Positions 5,930-8,874 of a DNA stretch of 8,874 nt are shown one piece after another. Below the pieces are notes generated by a model that worked only from the letters and a program-made list of their open reading frames with translations, was not told the DNA's origin and searched no databases. The DNA is from Prochloron sp. SP5CPC1 (GTDB lineage: Bacteria; Cyanobacteriota; Cyanobacteriia; Cyanobacteriales; Prochloraceae). A program made the translations under genes and the position numbers. Numbering within the stretch: the stretch's first letter is position 1; each line of letters starts with the position of its first letter. The stretch is from assembly GCA_014323965.1 (NCBI GenBank), contig JACONB010000089.1, positions 1 through 8,874 of the forward strand. Reading direction: 5' to 3'.

Positions 5930-6823
5930 TTATTTTTGTTGAAAGTTATTTATATCTTCAAATCTACTAATATTATTTAAGTTAACCTCAGGATATGTTC
6001 TTTTGAGCAACCCAGTTAATACCTTACCTGGTCCTACTTCTACTACTGCTGTAATTTCCTCTTTTGGTAATTCTAACATGATTTCCCGCCACCGTACCGT
6101 TCCGGTCATTTGTTGGATTAACCTTTGTTTCAGCTCTGCACCGTTGATCTGGGCTGAAGGGTTAACGTTAGATAGTAATGGTATTTTTGCATTAACAAAG
6201 TTAACTAACTTTAATACAGCTTCAAACTCTGTTGCTGCTTTTTCCATTAATGGGGAATGAAATGCACCCCCTACTTTTAAGGTAACTTGTTTTCGCGCTT
6301 TTACCTGGGACAATATTGTATCCACTGCTTCTGGGGTACCGGAAATAACTACTTGCGCAGCACTATTGTCATTGGCTAGAACGACGCCTGGGGTTTTTTC
6401 AAGACTTTTTTCCAGCTGTTGGCGGTCAAATTTCATCAAAGCCGCCATTTTTCCTCCCGCAGCGGTATCCATCAATTCGGCGCGACGCTTAACAAGGCGC
6501 AATCCAGACTCAAAATCAAATACCCCAGCAGTATAAAGGGCTACGTATTCTCCTAAACTGTGACCTGCTAGTAGGTTTGGTAGCCCTACACGAGCCACGA
6601 GCAAGTCGGCGAGAATGGATTCAATTGTGTAGAGACAAGGTTGAGTGTAGAGGGTACGAGATAATGTTTCTTCTTCTCCTTGGCAAATGTCTAAGATAGA
6701 CCAACCTAAAATTTCCGAGGCAGTTTCTAATTTAGTGCGAGCTGTGGGGATGTCTTTCAAATCCACTCCCATTCCTACTGCTTGCGAACCCTGTCCAGGA
6801 AATACCCATGCTGTTTTAGTCAT
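5930..6823 (-). CDS. fabD: Malonyl-CoA:ACP transacylase FabD
   Basis: FabD moves malonyl from CoA to acyl carrier protein, giving the extender unit for all rounds of fatty-acid synthesis. I choose ATG at 6823 (MTKTAWVFPGQGSQ): it follows the fabH stop by 5 bp, has GGGG 9 nt upstream as a possible Shine-Dalgarno, and puts the oxyanion-hole glutamine at position 11, as in E. coli FabD. Longer readings from ATG 6838 or TTG 6859 would run back into fabH. With this start the protein has 297 residues, close to the usual 300-310. Catalytic residues are S89 in GHSLGEY, R114 in KRRAELM and H189 in GAFHSPLM; the substrate-binding loop GTVRWRE and the closing VEVGPGKVLTGLLKR are also present. The stop-start arrangement TAAATGAAATG suggests translational coupling with fabH. 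Identity is firm; the start is likely rather than certain. Confidence 0.96.
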   Translation of the reverse strand: MTKTAWVFPGQGSQAVGMGVDLKDIPTARTKLETASEILGWSILDICQGEEETLSRTLYTQPCLYTIESILADLLVARVGLPNLLAGHSLGEYVALYTAGVFDFESGLRLVKRRAELMDTAAGGKMAALMKFDRQQLEKSLEKTPGVVLANDNSAAQVVISGTPEAVDTILSQVKARKQVTLKVGGAFHSPLMEKAATEFEAVLKLVNFVNAKIPLLSNVNPSAQINGAELKQRLIQQMTGTVRWREIMLELPKEEITAVVEVGPGKVLTGLLKRTYPEVNLNNISRFEDINNFQQK

Positions 6824-6828
6824 TTCAT

Positions 6829-7827
6829 TTATCCCCATTGAAAAATAGCTGCTCCCCAAGTGAGTCCTGCTCCGAAACCTGAAGTTGCGATGACGTCTCC
6901 TGATTTAATTTTACCCTGTCTTATTGCTTCATTTAGTGCGAGGGGAATGGAAGCTGCTGAAGTATTACCGTGGCTTGCTACATTGCTAATGATTTTTTCT
7001 GGGGGAATGGTTAAACGATTGGCCACTGCATCCATAATGCGCTGATTGGCTTGATGCAAAATCAGCCAGTCTACTTGCTCTACTGAGAGCTGGGCGCGAA
7101 ATAGGGCTTTTTCGATTACTTCAGGGACTTTTTCCACTGCAAAGCGGTAGACTTCACGACCATTCATAGTAATTGCTTCATAGGTTCCTTTACTGACAGA
7201 TACCTCTGAAGTTAGGGTTGCAGGAGTTGGACAATAGGGAGCATTCAGGCAAGCATTTTGGCTCCCATCACTACATATTTCAAATCCCAGCAGGTTATCT
7301 TTCTCTTCAGTTTTTTGGCAGACGACAGCTCCTGCTCCATCACCAAATAAGACGCAAGTGCTTCGATCTGACCAATCTACCCAACGAGATAAGATATCTG
7401 CGCCAATGAGCAGAACATTTTGATAGACACCTGTTCTAATGAACTGAGAGGCTGTCACTAAACCGAAAACAAAGCCAGAACAAGCTGCTGTCAGGTCGAA
7501 AGCTACGGCTCTATTTGCTCCTAGGAGGTTTTGAATTTTGCTCCCACTGCCAAATAGGTCGTCTGGGGTTGAAGTTGCTAGAATGATTAGGTCGATCTGG
7601 TTCGGGGTAATTCCCGCCATGGCGATCGCCTCTTTACCTGCCCTAGCTGCTAGTTCACTCAGAGATTCAGCTGGCTTGGCTAGATGTCTTTGTCTTATCC
7701 CCGTTCTAGTTCTAATCCATTCATCTGAGGTATCTACTATTTGACTGAGGTCCTGATTTTGCAGCACCTGTGATGGTTTGACACCACCGCTTCCAGTAAT
7801 GGCTACTCCCCCATGGTTCCCTTTCAA
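6829..7827 (-). CDS. fabH: Beta-ketoacyl-ACP synthase III FabH
   Basis: FabH condenses acetyl-CoA with malonyl-ACP, the first step of fatty-acid elongation, and so sets the rate of chain initiation. The 332-residue protein is full length. It carries the active-site cysteine C116 in DLTAACSGF, H258 in ILHQANQRI and N288 in SHGNTSAASIP, the Cys-His-Asn triad of the KAS III family. Other signatures are DEWIRTRTGIRQR (35-47), FGDGAGAVV (161-169) and the closing SGFGAGLTWGAAIF. The start is TTG at 7827, supported by a strong Shine-Dalgarno 7 nt upstream and by the family opening GVAITGSG a few residues in; the only nearby ATG (within codons 5-6) is out of frame and meets a stop after three codons. 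It lies 27 bp after the plsX stop and 5 bp before fabD, so the three genes are almost certainly one operon. Substrate choice (acetyl versus branched primers) cannot be read here. Confidence 0.97.
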   Translation of the reverse strand: MKGNHGGVAITGSGGVKPSQVLQNQDLSQIVDTSDEWIRTRTGIRQRHLAKPAESLSELAARAGKEAIAMAGITPNQIDLIILATSTPDDLFGSGSKIQNLLGANRAVAFDLTAACSGFVFGLVTASQFIRTGVYQNVLLIGADILSRWVDWSDRSTCVLFGDGAGAVVCQKTEEKDNLLGFEICSDGSQNACLNAPYCPTPATLTSEVSVSKGTYEAITMNGREVYRFAVEKVPEVIEKALFRAQLSVEQVDWLILHQANQRIMDAVANRLTIPPEKIISNVASHGNTSAASIPLALNEAIRQGKIKSGDVIATSGFGAGLTWGAAIFQWG

Positions 7828-7834
7828 CGTTTTG

Positions 7835-7845
7835 CTCCCTTTCCT
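7835..7845 (-). promoter_or_regulatory. Strong ribosome binding site for the fabH TTG start
   Basis: On the minus strand AGGAAAGGGAG ends 7 nt before TTG at 7827. The GGGAG core is well spaced for initiation, and this decides the fabH start, since no in-frame ATG lies nearby. It is the clearest Shine-Dalgarno in the window. Confidence 0.7.
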
Positions 7846-7854
7846 ATAACATAG

Positions 7855-8874
7855 CTAGACTTTAGCTATTCTGCTACTACTTGAGTCGTTGCTTTTGTCT
7901 TCCATTGACTTAATCCGTTCTAGTACTTGATTCTCGATAGCATCAGACGCCAGACGAATAGCATTAAAGATGGAAGGAGCTCTAGAACTACCGTGACCGA
8001 TGACGCAAACCCCCGCCACGCCAAATAACAATGCTCCTCCATGTTCTGCGTGGTCGATGCGCTGTTTAATCCGCCCCAAATTCTCTTTTAATAAAGCGGT
8101 TCCCAATTTACCTTGTATTCCTCGGGGCAATTCCTCCCGCAATATTTGCAGCATGACCTCCCCAATTGCTTCAGCGAATTTGAGGACAACATTTCCCACA
8201 AAGCCATCGCAGACAATAATATCAAAGCGTCCCGAAAGAATGTCTCTTCCTTCCGCATTGCCAATAAAGGGGATCTGTTCGTTTGTTGTTAGTAATTCGT
8301 GGGTCCGTATCGCCAGGTCGTTGCCTTTGGATGATTCCTCACCAATATTCAGCAGTCCTACTTTGGGTTCTGGCACACCGAGGGCGTATTGGCTGTAAAT
8401 CGTCCCCATGAGGGCAAACTGCTCTAAATACTTGGGACGACTGTCAACGTTGGCTCCTACATCCAGAATAATTGCCGATTTCCCTGGTATCAGGGTGGGG
8501 AAAATGGCTCCAATGGCTGGACGAGCAATACCTTTAAGGCGACCTAACCGCAGGGAAGCTGAAGCCATTGCTGCTCCAGAATGTCCGGCTGAAACTACTG
8601 CATCTGCCTTTTTTGACTTGACTAAATCCATGGCCACGTTAATAGAGGCTTTGGGTTTGCGGCGAATACCTGTTAAAGGCTCTTCGTGCATGGTGATAAA
8701 ATCCTCAGCCCCCACTATTTCTAGGGAACTAGAAGTGGGGTGTTTATGAAGGGCAGATTCAACTTGCTCCTTATCCCCTACCAGCAAAATTTCTACGTTC
8801 AGCTCTTCGGCAGCTTTGATAGCTCCGGCGACGATTTCTTGGGGTGCATGGTCTCCCCCCATGGCGTCTATAGC
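7855..8874 (-). CDS. plsX: Phosphate acyltransferase PlsX (first codons outside the window)
   Basis: PlsX converts acyl-ACP and phosphate into acyl-phosphate, the acyl donor for PlsY in the first step of phospholipid synthesis, and so joins fatty-acid and membrane-lipid synthesis. The visible 339 residues begin AIDAMGGDHAP, the conserved family opening; the ATG inside it (8862) is therefore internal, and the true start lies a few codons beyond the right edge. Further signatures are SAGHSGAAMASA, LDVGANVDSRPKYLEQFA, LLNIGEESSKGN, GNAEGRDI and VCDGFVGNVVLKFAEA, then GGALLFGVAGVCVIGHGSS near the end. The C-terminus, a Ser-rich tail after the last helix (MEDKSNDSSSSRIAKV), ends with TAG 27 bp before fabH. 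Length and motifs are normal for the family. Gene order plsX-fabH-fabD is the classical bacterial lipid cluster. Confidence 0.97.
   Translation of the reverse strand, partial: AIDAMGGDHAPQEIVAGAIKAAEELNVEILLVGDKEQVESALHKHPTSSSLEIVGAEDFITMHEEPLTGIRRKPKASINVAMDLVKSKKADAVVSAGHSGAAMASASLRLGRLKGIARPAIGAIFPTLIPGKSAIILDVGANVDSRPKYLEQFALMGTIYSQYALGVPEPKVGLLNIGEESSKGNDLAIRTHELLTTNEQIPFIGNAEGRDILSGRFDIIVCDGFVGNVVLKFAEAIGEVMLQILREELPRGIQGKLGTALLKENLGRIKQRIDHAEHGGALLFGVAGVCVIGHGSSRAPSIFNAIRLASDAIENQVLERIKSMEDKSNDSSSSRIAKV

Noticed and set aside
6824..6859. Extended fabD start inside fabH (TTG 6859 or ATG 6838)
   Set aside because: The extra residues (MGSSYFSMGINE) are not family-like, there is no binding site before them, and ATG 6823 places the key glutamine at the expected position 11.
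8000..8749. Two plus-strand open frames of 132 and 113 codons
   Set aside because: Both are antisense to plsX, which has complete family motifs; their composition is that of a shadow frame.

Overview
The window looks like chromosomal DNA of a cyanobacterium. Four copies of the cyanobacterial octamer GCGATCGC (HIP1) lie at 1011-1018, 3697-3704, 5250-5257 and 7622-7629. The protein sequences have a cyanobacterial flavour (for example SecA with FTGRVLAGRRW and RibF starting WVTSS), and a Uma2-family gene with a coiled-coil tail is present, a family greatly expanded in cyanobacteria. I cannot name a genus.

All nine genes lie on the minus strand, so transcription runs from the right edge to the left. 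Right block (8874 to 5225): plsX (its first few codons lie outside the window), fabH, fabD and plsC form a fatty-acid and phospholipid cluster. FabD loads malonyl onto ACP, FabH makes the first condensation, PlsX turns acyl-ACP into acyl-phosphate, and PlsC adds the second acyl chain to lysophosphatidate. plsX, fabH and fabD are tightly packed (27 and 5 bp gaps). plsC follows after a 66-bp gap filled partly by a decamer repeat.

Middle block (5047 to 2226): after an AT-rich 177-bp gap that probably carries a promoter come a metallo-beta-lactamase-fold hydrolase, ribF (bifunctional riboflavin kinase/FAD synthetase, overlapping the previous gene by 10 bp) and a MoxR-type AAA+ ATPase 18 bp further on. 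This looks like a second operon.

Left block (2225 to 1): a 141-bp gap with repeat remnants, a Uma2-family PD-(D/E)XK nuclease-like gene whose 5' end looks damaged, and the N-terminal 395 codons of secA, which runs off the left edge.

Most of the window is ordinary housekeeping DNA. The points most worth a second look are the apparent frameshift plus stop at the original start of the Uma2 gene, its 21-bp in-frame repeats, the 10-bp repeat arrays (one reaching almost to the plsC start codon), the Glu-to-Gln change in the PlsC substrate motif, and the MoxR gene without its usual partners. I saw no convincing novel multi-gene system, RNA gene, CRISPR array or insertion sequence.
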